A stretch of DNA of 36,350 nucleotides. Origin: a virus. A program made the translations under genes and the position numbers. Below the pieces are notes generated by a model. That model was not told the DNA's origin. It did no database searches and saw only the letters and a program-made list of their open reading frames with translations. Below are positions 8,866 through 17,620 of this stretch, piece after piece. Positions within the stretch are counted from its first letter, which is position 1. Each line of letters opens with the position of its first letter. The stretch spans positions 1 to 36,350 of the IMG/VR virus record IMGVR_UViG_3300046003_006174, one strand, 5' to 3'.

Positions 8866-9525
8866 ATGATAAAATTAAAAACATTATTAGATGAATCATT
8901 TGGTGGCATGCTAGCAGCTGCAATTAGAGCAAACAACGCAATAACGCCACATAAAAACAAATTTAAAGTTGATCCTAAACAGGTAAAAGTTGGCGATGAA
9001 TTAGAGTGGTATGGCAAGGATAAAGATCCTAGAGTAACTGGTACAATTTCAAAGATTGACTCTAAAGGCATAGAGATTACTAATCTTAAGGCAGTAGGTA
9101 CTAAGAAGATGGATTATGGCCTTAAAGGAGTCACAATCAACGCTAATACAAAGTATTTTTATTTTGGTTCCTACAACAAAATGTTAAATCATTGGAAACT
9201 TAAAGACTCACAAGATACAGATCAAAACAATAATGGTTATCCAGATTCAACGGAAGGATCCTCAAATAATGAATTTACAGCATTGTTATCATCGTTAGAG
9301 TCTGATTTAAAGGCATATAATGGTGAAGAAATAACATATGAAGACGATGACGAAACAATGGAAATAACTGTAAGCATTTATCCAAGTGAACTCAAAAAAG
9401 AAATTGTCCAAGCCATTAACGTTATACTAAAAAAACATCCATTATTTGAGATAGACAAAGACACTATTGATCGATATCGAGATGAAGACGGCGTTACTTT
9501 AACATTTGATATCATTAAAAAATAA
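8866..9525 (+). CDS. Small protein with capsid-targeting-like N-terminus and Ca-type DxNxNGxxD loop
   Basis: A 219-residue protein. An upstream ATG at 8818 is in frame, but the ATG at 8866 has an AGGA site, the same AACATC leader as gene 8427, and restores the shared N-terminus MIKLKTLLDE (L-D-E site at 8-10). Residues 40-70 look like an SH3/KOW-type beta barrel (VKVGDELEWYGKD, VTGTISKID). Residues 119-127 are DQNNNGYPD, a thrombospondin-type-3-like calcium loop also found in the protein at 30408. The C-terminal part is acidic with an EDDDE run. No enzyme motif is seen. It is followed by the promoter of the replication operon. Confidence 0.65.
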   Translation: MIKLKTLLDESFGGMLAAAIRANNAITPHKNKFKVDPKQVKVGDELEWYGKDKDPRVTGTISKIDSKGIEITNLKAVGTKKMDYGLKGVTINANTKYFYFGSYNKMLNHWKLKDSQDTDQNNNGYPDSTEGSSNNEFTALLSSLESDLKAYNGEEITYEDDDETMEITVSIYPSELKKEIVQAINVILKKHPLFEIDKDTIDRYRDEDGVTLTFDIIKK

Positions 9526-9549
9526 ACAAAAAAAACTTAACCAATTACT

Positions 9550-9577
9550 TTGAATTAACCCATTTATTAATTATAAT
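9550..9577 (+). promoter_or_regulatory. Sigma70-like promoter, TTGAAT-N16-TATAAT
   Basis: TTGAAT (9550-9555) and a perfect TATAAT (9572-9577) are 16 bases apart. This is the likely promoter for the SSB-UvsX-nuclease run. Unlike most others in this window it leaves a real leader of about 40 bases, with an AAAGG ribosome site before the ATG at 9626. Confidence 0.65.
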
Positions 9578-9625
9578 TAATAAGTAAACAGAATATATTA
9601 TTAACAACTTAACAAAAGGCAAAAA

Positions 9626-10387
9626 ATGGCTTTAAATTTAGACGCTATCAAAGCGAAGCTCAACCAGCTGAATAAGCAGGATGACAAAAAACAAAATTTG
9701 TGGAAACCTGAAACAGGCAAAACTCGTATTAGGATCGTTCCTTATATACACCGCAAAGACAATCCGTTCTTAGAATTGTATTTTCATTATGACATTAGCA
9801 AAAGATCTATGCTATCTCCGATTTCATTCGGTAATGCAGATCCAATTGTAGAGTTTGCAGAAAAACTAAAAAAGACGGGTGACAAAGACGAATGGTTAAT
9901 GGGTCGCAAGATTGAACCAAAAATGCGTACATATGTTCCCGTAATTGTTCGTGGTAAAGAATCCGAAGGAGTTAAATTTTGGGGATTCGGCAAACAAATT
10001 TACACGGAATTATTAAGCATTGTTTCAGATCCAGATTATGGTGACATTACAGACTTGATGAATGGACGTGATATTGATGTTGAATTTACTCCAGCAGAAG
10101 GTGCAAATTTTCCAAAAACAACAATTCGTGTTAAGCCTGCAACTAGTGCAGCAACGGAAGACAAAGAAATTGCAACAAAAATCATGACTCAACCAGAGAT
10201 TACAGATTTATTTCCTGAACCAACTTATGAAGAACTAGAAACAGCTCTTAAAGAATGGATGAATCCTGAAAATGCAGACGCAGATGTTGATTCTGAAGAA
10301 GCACCAGCAACTCCAACTAAAACCGCAAAACCAATTGCTGGTAAAGTAGAGGATGTTGCATCAGCATTTAACGATCTATTTAATTAA
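9626..10387 (+). CDS. 32: Single-stranded DNA-binding protein (gp32-like)
   Basis: A 253-residue protein. The N-terminus is a short Lys/Asn/Gln-rich helix (LDAIKAKLNQLNKQDDKK), matching the LAST-type cooperativity segment of T4 gp32. The core has WKPETGKTRIRIVPY and NPFLELYFHYDI, typical of the gp32 OB fold. I do not see the Cys/His zinc set of T4 gp32, as is usual in marine T4 relatives. The C-terminal 50 residues are acidic with a Pro/Ala/Thr linker and end in ASAFNDLFN, the partner-binding tail. It has a clear AAAGG site and its own promoter, and uvsX follows within 11 bases. Confidence 0.85.
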   Translation: MALNLDAIKAKLNQLNKQDDKKQNLWKPETGKTRIRIVPYIHRKDNPFLELYFHYDISKRSMLSPISFGNADPIVEFAEKLKKTGDKDEWLMGRKIEPKMRTYVPVIVRGKESEGVKFWGFGKQIYTELLSIVSDPDYGDITDLMNGRDIDVEFTPAEGANFPKTTIRVKPATSAATEDKEIATKIMTQPEITDLFPEPTYEELETALKEWMNPENADADVDSEEAPATPTKTAKPIAGKVEDVASAFNDLFN

Positions 10388-10397
10388 GGAGTAACAA

Positions 10398-11561
10398 ATG
10401 GCAAAGAGCAAAAGCAAGTCAGAACTGGAAGACAGTTTAGCAAATACCCTAGCAGAAAGCATTAACAAGCAATTTAAAGGGCAGGCATTAAAAACTGCAT
10501 TCTTTTTAGATGGTGATGATGATTCACCCAGCAATGTTAAAGAATGGATATCATCGGGATGCTCAATGCTCGATTTAGCAATTTCAAACCGTCCATATGG
10601 TGGATTTCCTGTTGGACGGATTACTGAAATTACCGGATTAGAAGCATCTGGTAAATCATTATTAGCAGCACACACTTTAGCAGAAACGCAAAAGAAAGGT
10701 GGATTGGCTGTATATATTGATACTGAGTCGGCTACTAGTTCCGAATTTTTATCAGCAATTGGTGTTGATTTAAAAACCATGTTGTATGTTCCATTAGAAA
10801 CAATTGAAGAAATATTTGAAACCATTGAAACAATTGTTGAAGGTGTACGCAAATCAGACAAAGACCGTTTAGTTACAATTGTAGTAGACTCAATTATGGG
10901 TGCATCCACAAAAATTGAAATGTCAGCTGAATATGATAAAGATGGATATGCAACCAGCAAATCTATTATTTTATCAAAGGCAATGCGTAAAGTTACCAAT
11001 TGGATTGCACGTGAACGAATTTGTTTGATATTTACCAATCAATTACGTGTCAAAATGGGCGTATCATTTGGTGATGCTTGGACAACGTCGGGTGGTAAAG
11101 CAATTCCATTCCATGCATCGGTTCGTCTTCGTCTTAAAAATACGGGGCAAATCAAAGCAAAGGTAAATGGAGCTGAACAAATTGTAGGAAGCAAAACAAA
11201 TGTGCAAGTAGTTAAAAACCGAATGGGGCCTCCACATCGTAAAATAGATTATGAAATTTATTATGATAGTGGAATTGATAATTGGGGCGGATGGCTAGGC
11301 GTAATGAAAACATTTGATATAGTTGCACAATCAGGTGCATGGTATACAATGCAAGATGTAGATCATGAAACTGGAGAAACCTTTGGAGACGTTAAATTCC
11401 AAAGCAAAGATTTCATTGAAAAGGTAATCAACAACCCGGAAATGAAAGACAGGTTATATAAAAGAATTTGCGATGCTTACATATTCAAATATCAAGCAGG
11501 TGTCGATGGTGGAATTGATGATGTTATCATTGTCAATGAAGTAATTGATGAAGAAGGATAA
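10398..11561 (+). CDS. uvsX: UvsX/RecA-like recombinase
   Basis: A 387-residue protein, near the 391 of T4 UvsX. The Walker A motif is GLEASGKS at residues 80-87, preceded by GRITEITG. Walker B is the VTIVVDSIMG segment at about 155-165. Further core signatures are the strand LAVYIDTESA, the segment ICLIFTNQLRVKMG and the DNA-binding loop TSGGKAIPFHASVRLRL. The protein coats ssDNA and promotes strand exchange for recombination-dependent replication. A strong AAGGAG site precedes the start, and its stop overlaps the next gene as TAATG. Confidence 0.92.
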   Translation: MAKSKSKSELEDSLANTLAESINKQFKGQALKTAFFLDGDDDSPSNVKEWISSGCSMLDLAISNRPYGGFPVGRITEITGLEASGKSLLAAHTLAETQKKGGLAVYIDTESATSSEFLSAIGVDLKTMLYVPLETIEEIFETIETIVEGVRKSDKDRLVTIVVDSIMGASTKIEMSAEYDKDGYATSKSIILSKAMRKVTNWIARERICLIFTNQLRVKMGVSFGDAWTTSGGKAIPFHASVRLRLKNTGQIKAKVNGAEQIVGSKTNVQVVKNRMGPPHRKIDYEIYYDSGIDNWGGWLGVMKTFDIVAQSGAWYTMQDVDHETGETFGDVKFQSKDFIEKVINNPEMKDRLYKRICDAYIFKYQAGVDGGIDDVIIVNEVIDEEG

Positions 11562-12625
11562 TGAACAAGTTTCAAAAATTATTTAACGAGTTACAACAAG
11601 AAAGAAGTTTAGGTCCATCAAACGTCAATGATCATCTCATGGTGTTTGATGGCTTAAACACCTTTATAAGAAGTTTTGGTGCTACTCCGGCATATAACGA
11701 AGATGGTGATCACGTAGGTGGTATTTCCGGATTCTTGTATTCAGTCGGCAAAACAATCAGAGACTTTAAACCTACTCGATGCATCATTGTGTTTGATGGT
11801 CGAGGCGGCTCGGCAAAAAGAAAACGAATTTATAAAGATTATAAAGGGAACCGAGCAAACAAAACCAAGTTGCGCAGACACGATCATCATGAGTCAACAT
11901 TGGAACAAGAACAAGAATCAATGCGACATCAATTTAGTCGATTGATTTCATATCTAGATAATTTGCCTGTTACATTCATTTCAATGGATGGAATTGAAGC
12001 AGATGATACAATTGCATATATTGCTCAAATGTATGAAGACACTTGCAAAAAAATGACAATTGTTTCTACGGATAGAGATTTTTATCAACTAGTAGATGAT
12101 CGAATTCAAGTTTGGTCTCCAATTAAAAAGAAAATGTATTCGGTTGATACTGTAATAGAAGAGTTTGGTGTTCATCCAAACAATATGGTTGTGTATCGAT
12201 CATTTACAGGCGATGCGTCAGATAATATTCCTGGAGTTAATGGTATAGGACCAAAAACCATTTTAAAAGTAATTCCACAACTAGTAGAATCTACGGAATA
12301 TACATTGGATAATTTATTTGCATTAAGCACTGAATCAGTATCTGCAAAGTCACCTAATTACAAAACATTTACAAAAATATTAGAAAATTCACATACGCTA
12401 AAACAAAATTGTGAATTAATGAATATTAAATTGTTGGACATTCCTGCGCAGACCGCCACAAAAATACGTGGGATAATGGAACAACCAATACCTGAATTAA
12501 ATAGGGCAGAATTCCAACGCATGTTTTATGAAGATAAGCTGTGGGCAATAATGAAAAATGTTCCTGAATGGATAACTAATACCTGGTTATCGTTAAATGC
12601 ATTTGCAAAACAAACGCACAAATAA
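11561..12625 (+). CDS. 5'-3' exonuclease / flap endonuclease (RNase H-like, FEN family)
   Basis: A 354-residue protein of the PIN/FEN family. The metal-binding acidic residues lie in MVFDGLNTFIR, IIVFDGRGGSAKRKRIYKDYKGNR, GIEADDTIAYIA and STDRDFYQL. The helix-hairpin-helix DNA-binding part is GDASDNIPGVNGIGPKT. T4 RNase H and the N-terminal domain of bacterial Pol I have this layout; it removes RNA primers and flaps. It starts on the last base of the uvsX stop with an AAGGA site. The stand-alone gene complements the family A-like protein at 5479, which lacks a 5' nuclease domain. Confidence 0.88.
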   Translation: MNKFQKLFNELQQERSLGPSNVNDHLMVFDGLNTFIRSFGATPAYNEDGDHVGGISGFLYSVGKTIRDFKPTRCIIVFDGRGGSAKRKRIYKDYKGNRANKTKLRRHDHHESTLEQEQESMRHQFSRLISYLDNLPVTFISMDGIEADDTIAYIAQMYEDTCKKMTIVSTDRDFYQLVDDRIQVWSPIKKKMYSVDTVIEEFGVHPNNMVVYRSFTGDASDNIPGVNGIGPKTILKVIPQLVESTEYTLDNLFALSTESVSAKSPNYKTFTKILENSHTLKQNCELMNIKLLDIPAQTATKIRGIMEQPIPELNRAEFQRMFYEDKLWAIMKNVPEWITNTWLSLNAFAKQTHK

Positions 12626-12627
12626 AT

Positions 12628-12655
12628 TTGAATTTACAGTAATTTTACTTATAAT
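12628..12655 (+). promoter_or_regulatory. Sigma70-like promoter, TTGAAT-N16-TATAAT, fused to the helicase start
   Basis: TTGAAT (12628-12633) and TATAAT (12650-12655) are separated by 16 bases, identical in both boxes to the promoter at 9550. The helicase ATG begins only seven bases after the -10 ends. The transcript should start at or within a base or two of the A of the ATG, giving a leaderless message. Confidence 0.65.
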
Positions 12656-12661
12656 TGTTAT

Positions 12662-14017
12662 ATGACAGATAAATTATCGGACTACGGTTGGGGCTTTCAA
12701 GTTAAAGTTCTTGCTGCTATGTTTACGGATAGACTATTTTTACAGCAAATTTCAGATATTATACGTGCTGAATATTTTGAGTCTGATGCAAACAGTTGGT
12801 TATTAGATATCATATTAACACATTTCCGAGAATATAAAACACCGCCTAGCAAAGATGTTTTAAAAGTAAAAATAACGGAAATTGAAAATGACATATTAAA
12901 GGCAACCGTATTAGAACAATTGAAAGATGTGTTCAGATATATGGAGTCAGATGACTTGACATTTGTAAAAGATGAAATTTTAAAATTTTGCAAGAATCAG
13001 GAAATTAAACAAGCTATAATGGATTCGGTTAGTTTGTTAAAACATGGAAATTTTGACGAAATAAAAAGCAAAATTGATAGTGCCATGAAAGCTGGCGCCG
13101 ATACCAATATTGGATTAGAATATGTAACGGATGTTGCTGCACGATACAATGAAGCAGCACGACATACAATAACAACCGGTTGGGATGTAATTGATGATTT
13201 GATGGATGGTGGACTAGCCCCAGGAGAATTAGGAGTTGTAATGGCACCTGCGGGAATTGGTAAATCTTGGCTTCTTATCAATATTGGAGCAAATGCAGTA
13301 AAAGACGGAAAAACAGTTATACATTATACATTGGAACTCAATGAAAATTATGTAGGCCAACGCTATGATTCAGTATTTACAGGAATTCCAGCACAAAATT
13401 TAAAAAATTATCGAGACGACATTGAAGCAAAAATGCTAACACTTAAAGGCGATTTAATTGTAAAATATTTTCCTACCAAATCAGTAGGAGTAATGGGCTT
13501 AAAGGCTCATATAGAAAAAACAATAATGCTCGGCAAAAAACCAGATCTGGTAATTGTGGATTATGGTGATTTGCTTAAAGTTAACATTAAAAAGGACAAG
13601 CACGAAGCCTTAGAGGACTTGTACGAAGAATTACGTGGTATGGCAGGGGAATATGAAATTCCAGTATGGACCGCATCACAAGCAGGAAGAAGCGCCTTAG
13701 AAGAGGATATTATTGAAGCAGACAAAATTGCATCATCATATGGAAAAGTAATGGTTGCTGACTTTTTAATGTCGCTTTCTAGAAAGGTAGAAGACAAAAT
13801 GTCAGGAACGGGTAGAGGTCACGTTATTAAAAATAGATTTGGACCAGATGGCATAACATTGCCATGCAAAATTAATACAAATAATGGACAATTTCAATTC
13901 TTTGAACCACAAACTCAACAAGGAAAACAAACCACACAAATCATGAAAACAGGAGAAAACATGGTCAAGAAAAATTTAGCACAAAAGTTCAAAGATTTAG
14001 GCGGAACTTTAGGATAA
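12662..14017 (+). CDS. 41: Replicative DNA helicase, DnaB/gp41-like
   Basis: A 451-residue protein. The N-terminal 150 residues are helical, as in DnaB-type hexamers. The RecA-like motor begins with TTGWDVIDDLMDGGLAPGELGVVMAPAGIGKS, with Walker A at 195-202 (K201). Walker B is in LVIVDYGDLLK near residue 300, followed by the WTASQAGRSA segment and an arginine-rich NRFGPDG segment typical of DnaB motif H4. T4 gp41 is of similar length. No primase gene (gp61-like) is visible nearby. The start has no Shine-Dalgarno sequence and lies directly behind a perfect -10 box. Confidence 0.9.
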   Translation: MTDKLSDYGWGFQVKVLAAMFTDRLFLQQISDIIRAEYFESDANSWLLDIILTHFREYKTPPSKDVLKVKITEIENDILKATVLEQLKDVFRYMESDDLTFVKDEILKFCKNQEIKQAIMDSVSLLKHGNFDEIKSKIDSAMKAGADTNIGLEYVTDVAARYNEAARHTITTGWDVIDDLMDGGLAPGELGVVMAPAGIGKSWLLINIGANAVKDGKTVIHYTLELNENYVGQRYDSVFTGIPAQNLKNYRDDIEAKMLTLKGDLIVKYFPTKSVGVMGLKAHIEKTIMLGKKPDLVIVDYGDLLKVNIKKDKHEALEDLYEELRGMAGEYEIPVWTASQAGRSALEEDIIEADKIASSYGKVMVADFLMSLSRKVEDKMSGTGRGHVIKNRFGPDGITLPCKINTNNGQFQFFEPQTQQGKQTTQIMKTGENMVKKNLAQKFKDLGGTLG

Positions 14018-14022
14018 AAACA

Positions 14023-14031
14023 TATTTATAT
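14023..14031 (+). promoter_or_regulatory. TATTTATAT element before a terminator
   Basis: TATTTATAT followed by AAAAT, starting six bases after the helicase stop. Only five bases separate it from the terminator hairpin, so here the element is not followed at once by a gene. It may be a relic of a lost cassette, or may drive a short attenuated transcript. Confidence 0.3.
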
Positions 14032-14036
14032 AAAAT

Positions 14037-14067
14037 GGGTTAGGAAAGTGATTTCCGCCCTTTTTTT
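14037..14067 (+). terminator. Rho-independent terminator after the helicase gene
   Basis: GGAAA (14043-14047) pairs with TTTCC (14052-14056) around a GTGA loop. An outer GGG/CCC pair (14037-14039 with 14058-14060) flanks it across a small bulge. Seven T follow (14061-14067). It separates the replication run from the ribonucleotide reductase gene. Confidence 0.8.
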
Positions 14068-14109
14068 ATCTAAAATCATTTACATATACAAACAAGGAGA
14101 TTACGAACA

Positions 14110-15966
14110 ATGGACATTTCAAACAAAATTTTAAGTGAAATTACGGTATACATGAAGTATGCAAAATATCTTCCAAACCTCAATAGAAGAGAATCTTGGG
14201 AAGAACTAGTTACAAGAAACAAACAAATGCATATTAAAAAATATCCGGCGTTAGTTGATGAAATCAATGCCGCATATGAATTTGTATATGCAAAAAAAGT
14301 ATTGCCATCAATGCGTAGTTTGCAATTTGGTGGGAAATCAATTGATATATCACCCAACCGAATTTACAATTGTGCATATTTGCCAATTGATGACCACCGT
14401 GCATTTGGAGAAGCAATGTTTCTTTTATTAGGAGGCACGGGTGTTGGATATTCGGTTCAAAAACATCATGTAGAATTATTACCAGAAATACATAAACCAA
14501 ATCCAAAAAAGATGCGTCGTTATTTGATTGCAGATTCAATTGAAGGATGGGCCGATGCAGTTAAGATGCTTGTTAAATCATATTTTGTTGGCGGATCATC
14601 TTACAATTTTGATTTTTCAGATATTCGTGCCAAAGGTGCAAGACTTGTTACTTCAGGAGGAAAGGCTCCAGGACCTCAACCATTAAAAGAATGTTTGATG
14701 AAACTGCAAGGAATTTTAGATACAAAAGAAGATGGCGACAAATTATCTCCAATTGAAGTTCATGATATGGTTTGCCATGTTGCAGATGCAGTATTAGCAG
14801 GTGGTATTCGTAGAGCAGCACTTATAGCATTATTTTCAGCAGATGATGAAGAAATGATTGCATGCAAATCAGGTAATTGGTGGGAAATCAATCCACAAAG
14901 AGGTCGTGCTAATAATTCAGCTACATTAATGAGACACAAATTAACAAAAGAATTCTTTATGGATCTTTGGAAGCGTGTTGAATTATCTGGAGCAGGAGAA
15001 CCTGGTATATATCTTACAAATGATAAAGATTGGGGAACTAACCCATGTTGTGAAATTGCATTACGTCCATTTCAATTCTGTAACTTGTGTGAAGTAAATG
15101 CATCTGACATTGATTCTCAAGAAGATTTTGAAAATCGAGTTAGAGCAGCAGCATTTATTGGAACATTGCAAGCAGGATATACCAACTTTCATTACCTACG
15201 TCCAATTTGGCAACGTACAACTGAAAAAGATGCACTTATTGGAGTATCAATGACAGGCATTGGATCTGGAACAGTATTGGGATATGACATGAAAGCTGCA
15301 GCAAAAACGGTTAAAACGGAAAATGAAAGAGTTGCTGCACTTATTGGTATTAATCGATCCGCACGAACAACCACAGTAAAGCCTGCAGGAACAACATCAT
15401 TAACATTAGGCACAAGTTCAGGAATACATGCTTGGCACAATGATTATTATATTCGTAGAATCCGTGTTGGAAAAAATGAAGCAATTTACACGTATTTAGC
15501 AAAAAATCATCCCGAGCTAATTGAAGATGAATATTTCCGTCCACACGACACGGCAGTAATTTCTATACCACAACAGGCACCAGAAGGAGCAATTATGAGA
15601 TTCGAGTCACCATTTCAATTATTAGATCGAATCAAAAAAGTTCATTTAGAATGGGTGAAGCCAGGTCATAGATCAGGAAACAATACACACAATGTATCGG
15701 CAACAGTTTCATTGAAAGATGATGAATGGGAATTAGCAGGTGATTGGATGTGGAACAATAGAGATCATTATAACGGCCTATCAGTTTTACCATATAATGG
15801 CGGAACCTATATTCAAGCCCCATTTGAAGATTGCACCAAAGAAACATATGAATCAATGATGAAATCTTTGAAGGGTATTGATTTGAGTCAAGTAATTGAA
15901 TTGGATGATAATACAGACCTATCAGGCGAATTGGCTTGTGCAGGCGGAGCGTGTGAGATTAAATAA
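14110..15966 (+). CDS. Class II (adenosylcobalamin-dependent) ribonucleotide reductase
   Basis: A 618-residue protein of the monomeric class II RTPR type, reducing ribonucleotides to deoxyribonucleotides with a B12-derived radical. Active-site cysteines: C88 in NCAYLP and C324 in FQFCNLC form the redox pair; C313 in NPCCE is the likely thiyl-radical residue with E315. The C-terminus carries the shuttle pair C610 and C615 (CAGGAC). Other signatures are GGTGVGYSVQ, RAKGARLVTSGG and KPAGTTSLTLGTSSGIH. A strong AAGGAG site precedes the ATG after the terminator. Class II enzymes need no small subunit and no oxygen, and imply that the host makes or imports cobalamin. Confidence 0.92.
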   Translation: MDISNKILSEITVYMKYAKYLPNLNRRESWEELVTRNKQMHIKKYPALVDEINAAYEFVYAKKVLPSMRSLQFGGKSIDISPNRIYNCAYLPIDDHRAFGEAMFLLLGGTGVGYSVQKHHVELLPEIHKPNPKKMRRYLIADSIEGWADAVKMLVKSYFVGGSSYNFDFSDIRAKGARLVTSGGKAPGPQPLKECLMKLQGILDTKEDGDKLSPIEVHDMVCHVADAVLAGGIRRAALIALFSADDEEMIACKSGNWWEINPQRGRANNSATLMRHKLTKEFFMDLWKRVELSGAGEPGIYLTNDKDWGTNPCCEIALRPFQFCNLCEVNASDIDSQEDFENRVRAAAFIGTLQAGYTNFHYLRPIWQRTTEKDALIGVSMTGIGSGTVLGYDMKAAAKTVKTENERVAALIGINRSARTTTVKPAGTTSLTLGTSSGIHAWHNDYYIRRIRVGKNEAIYTYLAKNHPELIEDEYFRPHDTAVISIPQQAPEGAIMRFESPFQLLDRIKKVHLEWVKPGHRSGNNTHNVSATVSLKDDEWELAGDWMWNNRDHYNGLSVLPYNGGTYIQAPFEDCTKETYESMMKSLKGIDLSQVIELDDNTDLSGELACAGGACEIK

Positions 15967-16187
15967 TGATACAACCAGCATCAAAAGATTGGATACAACA
16001 AACCTTTGTAAGGGAGTTTGGAAACAAGCTCCTGGCTACGGACTTTTACTATAATGAAGACGGATATCGTGTAATGACTGAATCATATCATGTACGACGC
16101 GGATCATGTTGTGGTAATGGTTGTTTGCATTGTCCATACACGCCAAAACATGAGACCAATAATACCAAGTTGAATAATATTTATTAA
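15966..16187 (+). CDS. DUF5522-like Cys-rich small protein
   Basis: A 73-residue protein with DFYYNEDGYRVMTESYHVRRG and then CCGNGCLHCPY. Four clustered Cys with a His preceding a CPY end are the signature of the DUF5522 family, found mostly as small proteins of bacteria; its role is unknown and metal binding is likely. The start overlaps the RNR stop as TAATG, so it is probably co-translated with RNR. A link to thiol or metal chemistry of that enzyme is possible, but only context supports it. Confidence 0.75.
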   Translation: MIQPASKDWIQQTFVREFGNKLLATDFYYNEDGYRVMTESYHVRRGSCCGNGCLHCPYTPKHETNNTKLNNIY

Positions 16188-16188
16188 T

Positions 16189-16869
16189 ATGATTAAACTA
16201 AAAAATTTATTATTAGAAGTACATATTGATAACAAATTCCAACGTGAATTAATTGATAGGATAAATGATGAGTATAGGGAAGATTACAAATCATTAACAC
16301 CACAAGAAATTAACGATGGTTATTGTGATATGTGGGCTTCATTGTTTGTGGATCGTTTTGGCGGAGATCATCAATGGTCTTTTGATTTTCCAAATGATCC
16401 AAATGGACATTCGTGGGTAAAATTAAATAATAAATTTTATGATGCTGAAATGACTACGGGTACAACAAAATTAATAAATTTGCCGCATTTTCAACGAGCT
16501 ATAAAAAAATATGGCACTGATTGGTTAGATACTAAATTCTTTAATAATATTCAAAAAACAAAATATGATGCATCAAATATCAATAAAATTGAGGAAATAG
16601 GACCTCAAAATTTTATTGAGATGTATTTGGATTGGCTAGAAGAGTTATTAAATGATTTAGAAGATTCTAATGATATTGAAGCCATTAAACGGTACGATAC
16701 AGTATTAAATGCTAGGTTTGCATTAGAAGATGCTGATTCTACGGAAATTATACAATATCTACAACGAAAATATGGCAATGATGTCGATCAGATAATATTA
16801 AAAATAATCGGCGATACAACAAAATATGATGCATCAGGCATTGATACACCTGGCAATCCTAACATGTAA
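16189..16869 (+). CDS. Capsid-targeting-like protein with papain/transglutaminase-like Cys-His-Asp set
   Basis: A 226-residue protein starting MIKLKNLLLEV, with an [I/L]-x-E site (L-L-E) at 8-10. After the leader, GYCDMWASLF places C46 at a helix start, NGHSWVKLNNKFYDAE places H74 and D85 on strands. This order and spacing is that of papain-like and transglutaminase-like enzymes, including NlpC-type and acetyltransferase variants. The C-terminal half is helical and acidic with two copies of TKYDAS (124-129 and 211-216). The start lies two bases after the previous stop with a TATTTATTA run before it. Function as protease, amidase or transferase is not decided by the sequence. Confidence 0.6.
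   Translation: MIKLKNLLLEVHIDNKFQRELIDRINDEYREDYKSLTPQEINDGYCDMWASLFVDRFGGDHQWSFDFPNDPNGHSWVKLNNKFYDAEMTTGTTKLINLPHFQRAIKKYGTDWLDTKFFNNIQKTKYDASNINKIEEIGPQNFIEMYLDWLEELLNDLEDSNDIEAIKRYDTVLNARFALEDADSTEIIQYLQRKYGNDVDQIILKIIGDTTKYDASGIDTPGNPNM
16558..16836 (+). repeat. 18-base direct repeat inside gene 16189 (TKYDAS)
   Basis: The 18 bases coding for TKYDAS are identical at 16558-16575 and 16819-16836, in the same frame. The residues after them also agree in type (N-I-N versus G-I-D). This is a small internal duplication in the C-terminal part of the protein. Confidence 0.7.
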
Positions 16870-16886
16870 TAAGTTTGCATAAAACT

Positions 16887-16914
16887 TTGAAATTCCAATA
16901 AAATATATTATATT
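16887..16914 (+). promoter_or_regulatory. Sigma70-like promoter, TTGAAA-N16-TATATT
   Basis: TTGAAA (16887-16892) and TATATT (16909-16914) are 16 bases apart; the spacer contains CAATAAAAT, also present in the promoters at 30349 and 30906. A small AT-rich inverted repeat (AAGTTT/AAACTT, 16871-16887) lies just upstream. The folE ATG is 16 bases after the -10. Confidence 0.55.
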
Positions 16915-16930
16915 AATATAAGAACAAGTT

Positions 16931-17620
16931 ATGACAAGAAAACATCTAGAAACAGTTGCCCCTGGATATGCGAACGGTATATCATTGCAATTAGCAGTAA
17001 AGCAAACTTTAGAAGGTCCTGACGCTCAATTAACTCAGCAAGAAAAACAACAAATAATTGATAACGCTGCATATCATTACGGTTTATTTTTAACGGCACT
17101 AGGAGTATCTTGGGAATCAGATCCAAATTCATCTAATACTCCTAATCGAGTTGCAAAAGCATATGTAAACGATTTATGGAAAGGCAGATATGAACCAATG
17201 TCAGACATTACTTCATTTCCAAGTGATGGGTATGACGGAATTGTATTCGAAGGCGGTATTCCATTAACATCAATGTGTAGCCATCATCACCAAACCATTT
17301 CCGGAAAAGTTCATGTTGCATATATTCCAGCAGAAAATGGAAATGTAGTTGGATTAAGTAAAATTAATCGAGTAGTAGAACATTTCGGCAGACGCGGAGC
17401 TATACAAGAACAATTAACTGTAGCAATACAACATGCAATTGATGAACTTATAGAAGATAACAAAGGTGTTGCTGTAATGATTGAAGCAACTCATAATTGT
17501 GTATCTTGTAGGGGAGTAAAACATATAGGCGCTTCAATGAAGACCGCAAAATTATCCGGAGCCTTTTTAGATGATGGAAATGCTAGGTCTGAATTTTATC
17601 AATTTGTAAAAGGTTATTAA
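16931..17620 (+). CDS. folE: GTP cyclohydrolase I
   Basis: A 229-residue protein, close to the bacterial length of about 222. It converts GTP to 7,8-dihydroneopterin triphosphate. The zinc ligands are visible: C116 and H119 in MCSHHH and C190 in HNCVSCRGV. Further family signatures are GKVHVAYIPA, VVGLSKINRVVEHF and RRGAIQEQLT. The nearby queD-like and queE-like genes indicate that the product enters the 7-deazaguanine (preQ0) route rather than folate. The stop overlaps the next start as TAATG. Confidence 0.93.
   Translation: MTRKHLETVAPGYANGISLQLAVKQTLEGPDAQLTQQEKQQIIDNAAYHYGLFLTALGVSWESDPNSSNTPNRVAKAYVNDLWKGRYEPMSDITSFPSDGYDGIVFEGGIPLTSMCSHHHQTISGKVHVAYIPAENGNVVGLSKINRVVEHFGRRGAIQEQLTVAIQHAIDELIEDNKGVAVMIEATHNCVSCRGVKHIGASMKTAKLSGAFLDDGNARSEFYQFVKGY

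Noticed and set aside
10376-11038. Long minus-strand open frame of 220 codons opposite uvsX
   Set aside because: It lies wholly opposite a clear UvsX gene, has no ribosome site or motif, and all recognised genes are on the + strand.
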